From assembly GCA_937927235.1 (NCBI GenBank), contig CALBCM010000042.1:92162-156161 (forward strand): 64,000 bases of DNA, given 5' to 3'. The notes under the pieces are model-generated. The model had not been told where the DNA came from. It searched no databases and saw only the letters and a program-made list of their open reading frames with translations. Shown here piece by piece: positions 52,718 to 60,808 of this stretch (position 1 is the first letter of the stretch; the number at the start of each line of letters is the position of its first letter). A program made the translations under genes and the position numbers. Source of the DNA: an uncultured Johnsonella sp. Lineage in GTDB: Bacteria > Bacillota > Clostridia > Lachnospirales > Lachnospiraceae.

Positions 52718-53884
52718 TTATGACGCTTTTGCCAGTCCGTTTATTGTCCAATAATAAGCCGATATTGCTATTTGCAAGGCATATACCGACTGCTTATAGC
52801 TTACCTTGGCATTAACAGTATCATTTTCCTGTTTTTTTAATTCTATAAGGCTTATTGCTCCCAGCGAATATTTCTTCTTTGCAGTTTCAAGGTTTGCCTC
52901 CTGAAGCTCGGAATTTGTTTTTTCATATATATAGGCATCTCTTGCCGCTATTACATTCTGATAAGCCTCAGTAAGAGAAGAGGCGATATTTGTCTTATTG
53001 CTTGCTATCGCATTATTCTGGGTATCTTTTTGAGTCTGTGAGGATGAATTTGTCAGTTTTCTCTCATTTGCCCTTAAAGTATAATTATTTGAAAGTGCCT
53101 TTTCAAGGTCGGTATCCGGATTCATAGTGTCCATCTGCCTTAAATCCAATTCTGGAACCTCACCGAAATCAGGCTCTGCATTATATGCCCAGCCACAGCT
53201 TATAATAAGCTTTTTCTTAGTTGAGTCTGCTTGTGCCTGTGCATCGGTTACTGCCTGAGAGCTTTTTATTGCCGCTTCCTGCGCATCAAGCACCTCAGTC
53301 TGAGTCGCAGCACCGGCTGCAAACTTTGCTTTAGCAGTTTCAAGCTGTGCCTGTGCAAACTCATTGTTCGACCTGGCCTTATCAACTGCTGCTTTTTTGC
53401 TGAAATAATTAAAAAAATTATTCTGGGCAAGCTGTACAAGCTGCATTTCAGTATTTTCGTAGTTAAGTCTATAAATTTCAGAGTCCTCAAGCGTATCGTC
53501 AGCATTTTTTAAAAGATTATTAGACTGTACTCTAGCCTGCTGTGCCGCTGCTCTGGAAGAAGCATAGGTCGGGCTGTCAGGGTCTCCCTCATCTATATTC
53601 TTTAATATATCATTTGCCATCTTTCTGTAAGCATCAGCCACTTCTGAATTTTTAACTCCATAATCCTTTCTAAACTGTATAAATTTAATCTGGTTTTCCT
53701 GAACTGTAGCATTATATTCCCTTATCAGTCCCGGTATTTCTTCATATTCAAGCTTATTGTCTCTCAGTCTTGCCCATTCTTCGTCAGTTCTTGCAAAAGG
53801 CGGGCTGGTGGCATAAGCTATATTTGAAGCAGAAACTGCTGCAAGTAGTACTGCAGCTGCTGCCACAAATTTAGGGTTTCTCAT
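52718..53884 (-). CDS. TolC-like coiled-coil secreted protein, upstream paralogue
   Basis: 388 residues with a clear signal peptide (about 1-26, ending AYA). Two TolC-type helical repeats: AQAQLETAKAKFAAGAATQTEVLDAQEAAIKSSQ and LQEANLETAKKKYSLGAISLIELKKQENDTVNAKVSYKQSVYALQIAISAYYWTINGLAK. The second is close to the canonical TolC repeat motif ending at a C-terminal helix. Paralogous to the next gene and translated with it. No HlyD adaptor or ABC exporter genes adjoin the pair. Confidence 0.8.
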   Translation of the reverse strand: MRNPKFVAAAAVLLAAVSASNIAYATSPPFARTDEEWARLRDNKLEYEEIPGLIREYNATVQENQIKFIQFRKDYGVKNSEVADAYRKMANDILKNIDEGDPDSPTYASSRAAAQQARVQSNNLLKNADDTLEDSEIYRLNYENTEMQLVQLAQNNFFNYFSKKAAVDKARSNNEFAQAQLETAKAKFAAGAATQTEVLDAQEAAIKSSQAVTDAQAQADSTKKKLIISCGWAYNAEPDFGEVPELDLRQMDTMNPDTDLEKALSNNYTLRANERKLTNSSSQTQKDTQNNAIASNKTNIASSLTEAYQNVIAARDAYIYEKTNSELQEANLETAKKKYSLGAISLIELKKQENDTVNAKVSYKQSVYALQIAISAYYWTINGLAKAS

Positions 53885-54015
53885 TAATTAACCTCCTTCA
53901 TTTTACACAACCTTTACTATATACTCTGCGTTAAATGGTACAGCCAATACCCTTGTATGTAAATAAAATAATGCTTAAAAATTCTTTACGCTTATTTTAT
54001 AGCTTTCTAAATATA

Positions 54016-54738
54016 TTACTTGGACCTTCTAATATCTAAGCCTTTATTTTCAATACTTTTTCTTATTCCAAGCATAGTAGCATCTGTCGAAGCAATTACC
54101 TCTGCACATTCTTTAAGCTTTTTACTTATCTCATTAGACTCATCAAATCCCTTTTTATATCTGAGCTGGTGCTCAAGACTTGCCCAAAAGTCCATAGCCA
54201 TAGTCCTTATCTGAATCTCAACTCTCATAGGCATGGTCTTATCTGAAAAATATACCGGAATTTCTACAATCATATGATACGACCTATATCCGTTGTCTTT
54301 AGGGTTCTTGATATAATCCTTGATAGCAACGATTTTCATTATGCCACTATTATCCGGTCTTACAAGCATATCGGCAACATCATAAATGTCATCAAGAAAC
54401 GAGCAGATAACTCTGATTCCCGCTACATCATCCAGATTATTCATCATAGATTCAAGCGTCACCTCATAGCCCTTTCTCTCCAGCTTTTCCATTATGCTGT
54501 CAGGACGCTTTACTCTTGATTTTATAAGCTCTATAGGATTTCTTTTATTCCTTACCGATAAATCATCGTTTAAAACTTCAAGCTTAGTTCTCACCTCCCT
54601 TATTGCACAGTTGTACATCATCATAATCTCCTGAAACTGCTTTTTTAAATGCTTCATCGCCTCAGGTGCCTGAATAAAGTCAGGTCCCTGAAGAATCAAG
54701 CTGTCCAGTTCACTGTTAGGATTATTACTAATCTGCAT
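54016..54738 (-). CDS. Small alarmone synthetase (RelA/SpoT synthetase domain, YjbM/RelQ-like)
   Basis: 240 residues. The synthetase domain (about 60-190) has RVKRPDSIMEKLERKG, LDDVAGIRVICSFLDDIY, PKDNGYRSYHMIVEIPV and VEIQIRTMAMDFWASLEHQLRYK, the canonical G-loop and catalytic motifs of RelQ-type enzymes. There is no HD hydrolase domain and no regulatory TGS/ACT part, so it synthesises (p)ppGpp constitutively or under allosteric control. Strong AAAGGAG ribosome site. Upstream is a strong hairpin (54755-54799). Confidence 0.95.
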   Translation of the reverse strand: MQISNNPNSELDSLILQGPDFIQAPEAMKHLKKQFQEIMMMYNCAIREVRTKLEVLNDDLSVRNKRNPIELIKSRVKRPDSIMEKLERKGYEVTLESMMNNLDDVAGIRVICSFLDDIYDVADMLVRPDNSGIMKIVAIKDYIKNPKDNGYRSYHMIVEIPVYFSDKTMPMRVEIQIRTMAMDFWASLEHQLRYKKGFDESNEISKKLKECAEVIASTDATMLGIRKSIENKGLDIRRSK

Positions 54739-54754
54739 GCTTGCTCCTTTATTA

Positions 54755-54799
54755 ACTTCAGCAGCCTGCCTTTTGCCTGCAAAAGCCGGCTGCTGAAGT
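54755..54799. terminator. Strong hairpin between the Mrp and alarmone synthetase genes
   Basis: A 12-bp perfect outer stem (54755-54766 with 54788-54799) plus a 7-bp inner stem. The T-run is weak on both strands, so it may be a poor terminator or an RNA-stabilising element for the mrp transcript. Confidence 0.5.
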
Positions 54800-54806
54800 A
54801 GAAATT

Positions 54807-55643
54807 TTATTTGTCTTTTAACCTGGCTATAACTTCTTCCGCTGCGGCATCAAACCATGGAGAATCCATAAATTCTATCCTGCCCTTGTCAACAGCCTCG
54901 GCTGCTTCCGGAATTATAGGAAGTCTTGAAATTACCTTTAAACCATGTTCGGCAGCAATCTCTTCAATATGACTTTCACCATAAATAAAATGCTTTTTAT
55001 CACAGTTATCACATACAAAATAACTCATGTTTTCAATAATGCCCAGCACAGGTATATTCATTTTTTCTGCCATATTAAGTGCTTTTTCAACTATCATAGC
55101 CACAAGCTCCTGAGGACTTGTAACTATGATTATACCGTCCACCGGCAAAGACTGAAATACTGTAAGAGGCACATCCCCTGTGCCCGGCGGCATATCGACA
55201 TACATAAAATCAATGTCATTCCAAAGAGTTTCCCCCCAAAACTGCTTAACAACGCCTGCTATTATAGGCCCTCTCCAGATTACAGGGTCACTGTCATTTT
55301 CCAGTATAAGATTCGTGCTGATAATATCTATCCCGGTAGCGCTGGTCATAGGAACTAAAAGCTTGTCCTCCGTCACTCCTATTTTTCCTGAAAGCCCAAA
55401 CGCCTTAGGAATTGAAGGCCCTGTTATGTCTGCATCAAGTATTGCAGTTTTATAGCCTTTACTTCTGGTTTTTACCGCCATCATTGAGGTTACTAAGGAC
55501 TTCCCTACTCCGCCTTTCCCACTGACTATCCCTATTACCTTTTTTACTGAGCTTCCAGAGCTGAGCTTTGCTCTGAAATCTACGGGAGAAGCTCCTTTTT
55601 TGGCGCATGAAGCCCCGCAGCCTGCTTGTTTTTGTTCATTCAT
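54807..55643 (-). CDS. Mrp/NBP35 family iron-sulfur cluster carrier ATPase
   Basis: 278 residues. N-terminal Cys motif GCGASCAKK, P-loop SGKGGVGKSLVT (about 42-53), switch motifs DADITGPSIP and DMPPGTGDVPLTV, and the cluster-binding CDNCDKK C-x-x-C near residue 210. It transfers Fe-S clusters to apo-proteins. Its ATG follows AAAGGAG and it is a single gene. The FolT gene lies beyond its own terminator. Confidence 0.95.
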   Translation of the reverse strand: MNEQKQAGCGASCAKKGASPVDFRAKLSSGSSVKKVIGIVSGKGGVGKSLVTSMMAVKTRSKGYKTAILDADITGPSIPKAFGLSGKIGVTEDKLLVPMTSATGIDIISTNLILENDSDPVIWRGPIIAGVVKQFWGETLWNDIDFMYVDMPPGTGDVPLTVFQSLPVDGIIIVTSPQELVAMIVEKALNMAEKMNIPVLGIIENMSYFVCDNCDKKHFIYGESHIEEIAAEHGLKVISRLPIIPEAAEAVDKGRIEFMDSPWFDAAAEEVIARLKDK

Positions 55644-55725
55644 ATAAGATAATCTCCTTTACTTTAGTATATATATTTTTACTGCCCGGATTTGATTTTA
55701 GCTTTTAATTCAGATTAAAATCAAT

Positions 55726-55768
55726 ATAAAAAGACTGCCGACAGGTTGTTAGCCTTTCTGACAGCCTT
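55726..55768 (-). terminator. Rho-independent terminator after the FolT gene
   Basis: A 9-bp stem with two G-U pairs (55731-55739 with 55760-55768) followed on the minus strand by TTTTTATA, 75 bases past the stop. Confidence 0.7.
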
Positions 55769-55843
55769 ATTATATATTATATTAGAAGCTATATCAATGC
55801 AGATATTAAGTAAATAGACACTTCACATAAATTTCAGATTTTA

Positions 55844-56440
55844 TCAAATTTCAGCATGACTCTTTCTTTTTATCATTTTTTTTGAGCTCATCTTTTTCTT
55901 AATATGAACTAAAGCAGGTCCGAGCAGATAAAATATCATAGTGTTTACGGGAAGCATAATCAGATTTTTTACTGTTCTCGGTCCTATAAGCACTGCAAAT
56001 TTTCCATACCCCATATATTCCATAAGTGCCGTATTAATAAGCAGATTGCAAAGCAGCATTATTATGATATTCGCCACTAAAATCCTTAAAATCGTAAGCT
56101 TCTTATTATAAAAAGCCACTCCATAAATAAAGCCTGCAAGCATTTCATTAAGGGTAAAGCCTATGAAAAAAGTACCTGAAGCAGGATTTAAAAAATACCC
56201 CACTATATCTGTTACAAACGCCGCAGCAATGCTTACCGCAGGACCGAGCAGATAACCTGTACAGCGCTTTGATACACTTCCAAGTCCGAGCTTCATATAT
56301 TTGGGCAGGACAGGCATGAGTCCTGCTGCCGTACTTATAGCGATTCCAAGTGCACAGAGCATGCCTGCAAGCACAAGGTTTTCCAGAACCGAAAACCTTT
56401 CAAAGGATTCCTTAAAATTTCTCTTAAATTCGTCAAACAT
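55844..56440 (-). CDS. folT: ECF transporter S component, folate type (FolT-like)
   Basis: 198 residues, six hydrophobic segments typical of S components. LGLGSVSKRCTGYLLGPAVSIAAAFVTDIVGYFL and SGTFFIGFTLNEMLAGFIYG match FolT/QueT group members. It pairs with an EcfT-EcfA module encoded elsewhere to import folates. The tetrahydrofolate riboswitch directly upstream is strong support for the substrate. The ribosome site GAGAGGAGG is inside the riboswitch's regulated region. Confidence 0.93.
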   Translation of the reverse strand: MFDEFKRNFKESFERFSVLENLVLAGMLCALGIAISTAAGLMPVLPKYMKLGLGSVSKRCTGYLLGPAVSIAAAFVTDIVGYFLNPASGTFFIGFTLNEMLAGFIYGVAFYNKKLTILRILVANIIIMLLCNLLINTALMEYMGYGKFAVLIGPRTVKNLIMLPVNTMIFYLLGPALVHIKKKMSSKKMIKRKSHAEI

Positions 56441-56448
56441 AAAAATAC

Positions 56449-56529
56449 CTCCTCTCGCAGATAATACAGGTAATTTATCTCTACTCTCTGATAAAACTAC
56501 CTGTTTACAATCGTATCACGACAGAAGGT
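56449..56529 (-). promoter_or_regulatory. Expression platform of the tetrahydrofolate riboswitch
   Basis: ATACCTTCTGTCG (about 56513-56527) can pair with the ribosome-binding segment CGAGAGGAGGTAT (56448-56460) over 11 of 13 positions. A competing hairpin ACAGGTA/TTACCTGT lies between them. This indicates translational control by hiding the Shine-Dalgarno site rather than a terminator. Confidence 0.6.
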
Positions 56530-56643
56530 ATTTAACTTGCCTGCCTTACAGCGGGATGCGACTTAGACACCGCGCCGTTTGACTTCGTTCATCTGACAAC
56601 TCCCTGTCCAGATGACACTTAACGCGTCCTCGTCTACTCTGCT
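56530..56643 (-). promoter_or_regulatory. Tetrahydrofolate (THF) riboswitch
   Basis: The minus strand contains, in order, the conserved class I THF aptamer blocks: AGAGTAGACGA, CGCGTTAAGTG, the GGAGTTGTCAGATGA arm, ACGAAG, GGCGCGGTG and GCATCCCGCT. These match the known THF riboswitch consensus almost base for base. It precedes folT and represses its expression when folate is abundant. Confidence 0.93.
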
Positions 56644-56715
56644 TTTTATTATTTAATTAATTTTTTTGAGCTGTCACAATTAAGTTCCAGAAGCTCCATT
56701 GCAAAAATCATTTTC

Positions 56716-56744
56716 ATTGTATCATATATAATAATATCTGTAAA
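56716..56744 (-). promoter_or_regulatory. Sigma-A promoter of the folT riboswitch transcript
   Basis: Minus-strand TTTACA (56739-56744), 17-base spacer, TACAAT (56716-56721), with the transcript start expected near 56708, about 65 bases before the aptamer. Confidence 0.65.
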
Positions 56745-56808
56745 GGACACAAAATCTGCTTTTTAGCGCTGCTTATAGCTTTTCGCTATAATGAAAGAAA
56801 TTCTAAAT

Positions 56809-57996
56809 TTATAGCTCTCTCGCCACTTTCCTGCATACCCCACTCTTTAAGGCAGCTTCAGCTACCGCCTTTGCTACATGAGCAGCCACTCTTTTATCCA
56901 GCACCTCGGGTATTATATAATCTGCCCTTAATTTCTCAGGACTTATAAAATCCGCTATGGCATAGGCTGCTGCAAGCTTCATTTCTTTATTGATTTGCTT
57001 TGCCCCTGAATCAAGCGCTCCCTTAAAAATTCCGGGAAAGGCAAGTACATTATTTATCTGATTCGGCATGTCGCTTCTGCCGGTGCCGGCTACTGCCGCT
57101 CCCGCCTCTATAGCCTCTTTATAGGTTATTTCGGGCTGAGGATTTGCCATAGCAAATATTACAGGCTTTTCAGCCATCAGCTTAATCATGGCTTCGTTAA
57201 GTGCACCTGCCACCGAAACTCCTATAAATACATCCGCCTTTTGAAGAGCAGTTTTAAGCTCTCCGCTTATATCTTCTTTATTGGTAATTTCGCAGAGCAT
57301 TTTTTTATGCCCTGTAAGCTCCCGCCTTTCAGAGCATAAAATTCCTCCCTCGTCACAGGCAATTATATCCTGCACTCCGGCATCTAAAAGCATTTTTATT
57401 ATAGCCGTGCCGGCACTTCCGGGACCGTTAAGCACAAGCTTAATATCCGAAAGCCTTTTGCCGACGATTTTAAGTGCATTTATAAGTGCCGCCAGCACTA
57501 CTATGGCGGTGCCGTGCTGGTCATCGTGGAATACCGGTATATCAAGCTCCTTTTGCAGGGTGGTTTCAATGTAGAAGCATTTAGGTGAAGCTATATCCTC
57601 AAGATTAATCCCTCCGAAGCAGGGTGCTATATTTTTAATCGTTTTTATAATCTCTTCAGGCTCTTTAGTATCTATACATATAGGAAAAGCATCAACATCT
57701 GCAAATTCTTTAAATAACACCGCCTTTCCCTCCATCACGGGCATGCCGGCAAGAGGACCTATGTCACCAAGTCCGAGCACCGCACTTCCGTCCGATATTA
57801 CTGCCACCAGTCTTGATTTGGCGGTATACTCCCATACTCTTTCCTCATCCTTATAGATTTCCATGCAGGGAGCCGCCACTCCCGGCGTATATACCGCACT
57901 TAAGTCTTCTCTGCTTTTTATGCTCACCTTTGAAGTTACTGCTATCTTCCCTCTGCTCTGTCGGTGAATTTTCAAAGCCTCATTATTAAAATCCAT
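56809..57996 (-). CDS. NAD(P)-dependent malic enzyme
   Basis: 395 residues, the short bacterial form. Decarboxylates malate to pyruvate. Motifs: YTPGVAAPCMEI, LGLGDIGPLAGMPVMEGKAVLFKEFADVDAFPI, metal/substrate region VFHDDQHGTAIVVLAAL, NAD-binding LNGPGSAGTAIIKML, and FAMANPQPEITY. Bacterial homologues include YtsJ and MaeB cores; no phosphotransacetylase domain is present. Good GGGA site before the ATG. Confidence 0.94.
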   Translation of the reverse strand: MDFNNEALKIHRQSRGKIAVTSKVSIKSREDLSAVYTPGVAAPCMEIYKDEERVWEYTAKSRLVAVISDGSAVLGLGDIGPLAGMPVMEGKAVLFKEFADVDAFPICIDTKEPEEIIKTIKNIAPCFGGINLEDIASPKCFYIETTLQKELDIPVFHDDQHGTAIVVLAALINALKIVGKRLSDIKLVLNGPGSAGTAIIKMLLDAGVQDIIACDEGGILCSERRELTGHKKMLCEITNKEDISGELKTALQKADVFIGVSVAGALNEAMIKLMAEKPVIFAMANPQPEITYKEAIEAGAAVAGTGRSDMPNQINNVLAFPGIFKGALDSGAKQINKEMKLAAAYAIADFISPEKLRADYIIPEVLDKRVAAHVAKAVAEAALKSGVCRKVAREL

Positions 57997-58080
57997 ATTT
58001 TTTCCCTTTCATATTTTAATCTTTAAATGCCGGCTCACTGAAGCTCCAAATGCGTATTTGTAAATATTTTACTATATAGC

Positions 58081-58110
58081 TTGCAAATATCGGCTCAGCT
58101 TGTGTATAAT
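58081..58110 (+). promoter_or_regulatory. Sigma-A promoter of the flavodiiron gene
   Basis: TTGCAA (58081-58086), 18-base spacer, TATAAT (58105-58110) predicts transcription from about 58117 with a 5' leader of about 105 bases. Confidence 0.65.
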
Positions 58111-58223
58111 TAGTATAAAATATTTAATCAATAAAAACAATACTATTTCACGCCTGTAACACTGTTAATTAATATCTTATCTACACTGATACAAATAATG
58201 AAATAGTATAAAGGGAGGAAAAA

Positions 58224-59429
58224 ATGCATCAAAGCAGACAGATTACTAATGATATTTATTATATAGGAGGCAGCGACAGACGTATAAGCCGTTTTGAAAA
58301 TGTGTTTCCGGTTCCTGACGGCATTGCCTATAATTCATATCTTGTGCTTGATGAAAAAACGATACTGCTTGATACTGTTGACCTTTCTGTCAGCAGGGTA
58401 TTCCTTGAAAATGTCGAATATCTTTTAAACGGCAGAAAGCTTGACTACGTCATCATCAATCACATGGAATGCGACCACTCATGTACTCTTGAAGAGCTGG
58501 TACTGCGTTACCCTGACGTTACCTTTGTGGGAAATGCCAAAACCTTTACTTTTATGAAGCAGTTCTTTACTTTTCCGGTAGACAACCATACACTTGAGGT
58601 TAAAGAGGGCAGCACCTTAAACACCGGCAGACATACCTTCTCGTTCCACCTTGCACCTATGGTCCACTGGCCTGAAGTAATGATGACCTATGACAGGGCG
58701 GATAAGATTATGTTTACTTCCGATGCCTTCGGAACCTTTGGTGCCTTAAACGGCAATATTTTTATAGATGAGCTTGAAGACAGGGAATTTCTGCTTCCGG
58801 AAGCCAGAAGATATTACACCAATATAGTCGGCAAATACGGCGCTCAGGTGCAGTCGGTGCTTAAAAAGCTCTCTCCCCTTGAGATTGAATACCTCTGCCC
58901 TCTGCACGGTCCTGTTTGGAGGGGCAAGGAATATATTTCATGGTTTATAGACAAATATCAGAAATGGTCAAGCTATACTCCGGAAGCCGATGATGTCGTT
59001 ATATTCTACGGCACTATCTACGGCAATACCGAAAATGCGGCAAATATACTTGCTTTAAGGCTTGCAGAACTCGGAGTTAAAAATATCAAGCTCTATGATG
59101 TAGCTGAAACCGATATTTCCTATCTTGTAGCTGAAGCCTTCCGTGCAAAAGCTCTTGTCTTTGCCTCATCTTCTTATAATGCCGGAGTGTTTGACAGAAT
59201 GGAGTACTTACTTCTTGACCTTAAAGCACATAATATGCAAAACAGAAATGTAATGGTGATAGAAAACGGCTCCTGGGCTCCTTCGGCTGCAAAAGCCATG
59301 AATGAGATTATCTCAGGTATGAAAAATATTAATATAATTAATCACAGCTTAAGTATTAAATCTCAGCTCCAGGCTTCGCAGCTTGAGCAGATTGAAGCTG
59401 CTGCAAAGGCAATTAAGGAAGTGTTATAA
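58224..59429 (+). CDS. Flavodiiron protein (FprA-type, oxygen/NO reductase)
   Basis: 401 residues. Metallo-beta-lactamase domain with diiron ligands HMECDHS (about 81-87), the APMVHWPEVM His (about 147), SDAFGTFG Asp (about 166) and LCPLHGPVW His (about 226). The C-terminal flavodoxin domain starts at VVIFYGTIYGNTENAA (about 254). It reduces oxygen to water, or NO to N2O, protecting an anaerobe. There is no fused rubredoxin, so electrons must come from a separate donor. Plus-strand gene with a GGGAGG site and its own promoter. Confidence 0.96.
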   Translation: MHQSRQITNDIYYIGGSDRRISRFENVFPVPDGIAYNSYLVLDEKTILLDTVDLSVSRVFLENVEYLLNGRKLDYVIINHMECDHSCTLEELVLRYPDVTFVGNAKTFTFMKQFFTFPVDNHTLEVKEGSTLNTGRHTFSFHLAPMVHWPEVMMTYDRADKIMFTSDAFGTFGALNGNIFIDELEDREFLLPEARRYYTNIVGKYGAQVQSVLKKLSPLEIEYLCPLHGPVWRGKEYISWFIDKYQKWSSYTPEADDVVIFYGTIYGNTENAANILALRLAELGVKNIKLYDVAETDISYLVAEAFRAKALVFASSSYNAGVFDRMEYLLLDLKAHNMQNRNVMVIENGSWAPSAAKAMNEIISGMKNINIINHSLSIKSQLQASQLEQIEAAAKAIKEVL

Positions 59430-59456
59430 ATTTAAGGGATTTTTTCTCTAAAAAGC

Positions 59457-59504
59457 GAGAGCTGCCGCTCAATCATCTGTTTTAATGATTGAGCGGCAGC
59501 TCTC
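59457..59504. terminator. Bidirectional terminator between the flavodiiron and DtxR-type genes
   Basis: A perfect 20-bp stem (59457-59476 with 59485-59504), eight-base loop, with a T-run on the minus strand. It serves the convergent pair. Confidence 0.9.
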
Positions 59505-59557
59505 TGTCTTCTAAACCTTTTATTCACTTTTAATGCCTTTGGCTCTAATCCCTGCAA

Positions 59558-59923
59558 TTATTCTATTTCAAAATATTTCTTTAAACGTCCAAAGGTTTCC
59601 TCGCTCATATAGTGCTCAAGTCTGCAAGCATCATTTTCAGCAACCTTATCACTTACGCCTATTTTAGTCAAAATTTCTGTAAGCACTATATGTCTGTTAA
59701 GTGTGCGCCTTGCAATTTCCATACCGGCTTCAGTCAGGTTAATATGACTGTCTTCATCAATTTCAATCAGTCCGTTTTCTCTGAACTTTTTCATCTGCTC
59801 ACTCACTGTCGGTTTTGAATAGCCCATTTCCCTCGCAATATCAACAGAGCGTACAGCTCCTGTTTTTTGCTTAAGCCTAAGTATGGTTTCTAAATACATC
59901 TCACCGGCTTCCTGTATGATCAT
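59558..59923 (-). CDS. DtxR/MntR-family metal-dependent regulator
   Basis: 121 residues. N-terminal winged helix with SVDIAREMGYSKPTVSEQMKKF, then the dimerisation domain LNRHIVLTEILTKIG and ACRLEHYMSEETFGRL. The His of LNRH and the Glu-His pair of RLEHYM are at the places used by MntR-type metal sites. The FeoA/SH3 domain of longer DtxR proteins is absent. It probably responds to manganese or iron; the target genes are not identifiable here. Confidence 0.9.
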   Translation of the reverse strand: MIIQEAGEMYLETILRLKQKTGAVRSVDIAREMGYSKPTVSEQMKKFRENGLIEIDEDSHINLTEAGMEIARRTLNRHIVLTEILTKIGVSDKVAENDACRLEHYMSEETFGRLKKYFEIE

Positions 59924-60006
59924 ATCTTATCCTCCAATTTAAAATCCGTTTTGATGCTGCGTAGCTTAAGTATACCATTTTATAAATATTTAGTAAAGCG
60001 GGCATT

Positions 60007-60690
60007 CTACATCATCCAGCCTTCTCTCATAAAAAGCTTCAGAGGAATAAGCTCGCCCTCTATATCTTCGGGCAGTTTTCCTGCCACCTCTTCTATCGCA
60101 GCAGTATAGCATATTGGAAGGTCCAATTTTTTTGACACCTCTCTACAAAGCTCCTGTCCCTTTAAAATATCATCTACCGTAGTTGATTTAAGCATGTGTG
60201 TAGTATTTACAATCCCTGTAATATCCAATCCTGACTGGGCTCTGATTCCATTCATAAAATTTATCGCTTTTTCACAGGTATTAGTTTCAGGGCGGTTGGC
60301 ATTAAGTACAAATAGATGCTGATAGCCTGTATTTTTCAAAAAATTTCTATACCTTCCCAATGTTCTGGTACCTGCCGGATTTCCGCCTATGTCCATAATA
60401 AGCTGGCAGTCATCTTCCTCTATCGGAGTCATTATGTCAGCTGAAACCGCAGGTATGTCTACTGCGCTTGCCCTCACTGAGCTTGAAAAAACTCTGATTC
60501 CGATATTATTCATTTCTTCTTCTTTTTCTCTGCTTCTGAAGTAAAGATTTATTACATCAAGGTCCGCTATGGCAACATTATCATAGCTTTCTCTTAATCT
60601 TACCGCAAGATTTAAAGCAAACTCTGTTTTACCACTGCCATAATGCCCTGTTATAATACGTATTCTATGCTTTGACCCATTAATATCCAT
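60007..60690 (-). CDS. P-loop ATPase of the CobQ/MinD-like superfamily
   Basis: 227 residues. Deviant Walker A GHYGSGKTEFALNLA (about 15-29), Walker A' DLDVINLYFRSRE, and the Walker B-like LIMDIGGNPAGTRTLG. The fold is close to SIMIBI-class ATPases, but a specific role cannot be assigned. The ribosome site is weak. It stands alone between the DtxR-type gene and the BrnQ gene. Confidence 0.75.
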   Translation of the reverse strand: MDINGSKHRIRIITGHYGSGKTEFALNLAVRLRESYDNVAIADLDVINLYFRSREKEEEMNNIGIRVFSSSVRASAVDIPAVSADIMTPIEEDDCQLIMDIGGNPAGTRTLGRYRNFLKNTGYQHLFVLNANRPETNTCEKAINFMNGIRAQSGLDITGIVNTTHMLKSTTVDDILKGQELCREVSKKLDLPICYTAAIEEVAGKLPEDIEGELIPLKLFMREGWMM

Positions 60691-60721
60691 CGTAGTTCAC
60701 CGACACCTTTCAAAACTATAA

Positions 60722-60780
60722 TATGGAGCGCACCTGTTTGAATACATAAATAATAATGTATCTGCAGATTCGCTCCATCT
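60722..60780 (-). terminator. Hairpin after the BrnQ gene
   Basis: ATGGAGCG and CGCTCCAT form an 8-bp outer stem with further pairing inside, about 30 bases beyond the minus-strand stop at 60809. The T-run is weak. Confidence 0.5.
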
Positions 60781-60808
60781 TAATAAAATTTTTAATTATT
60801 CAGCACGC

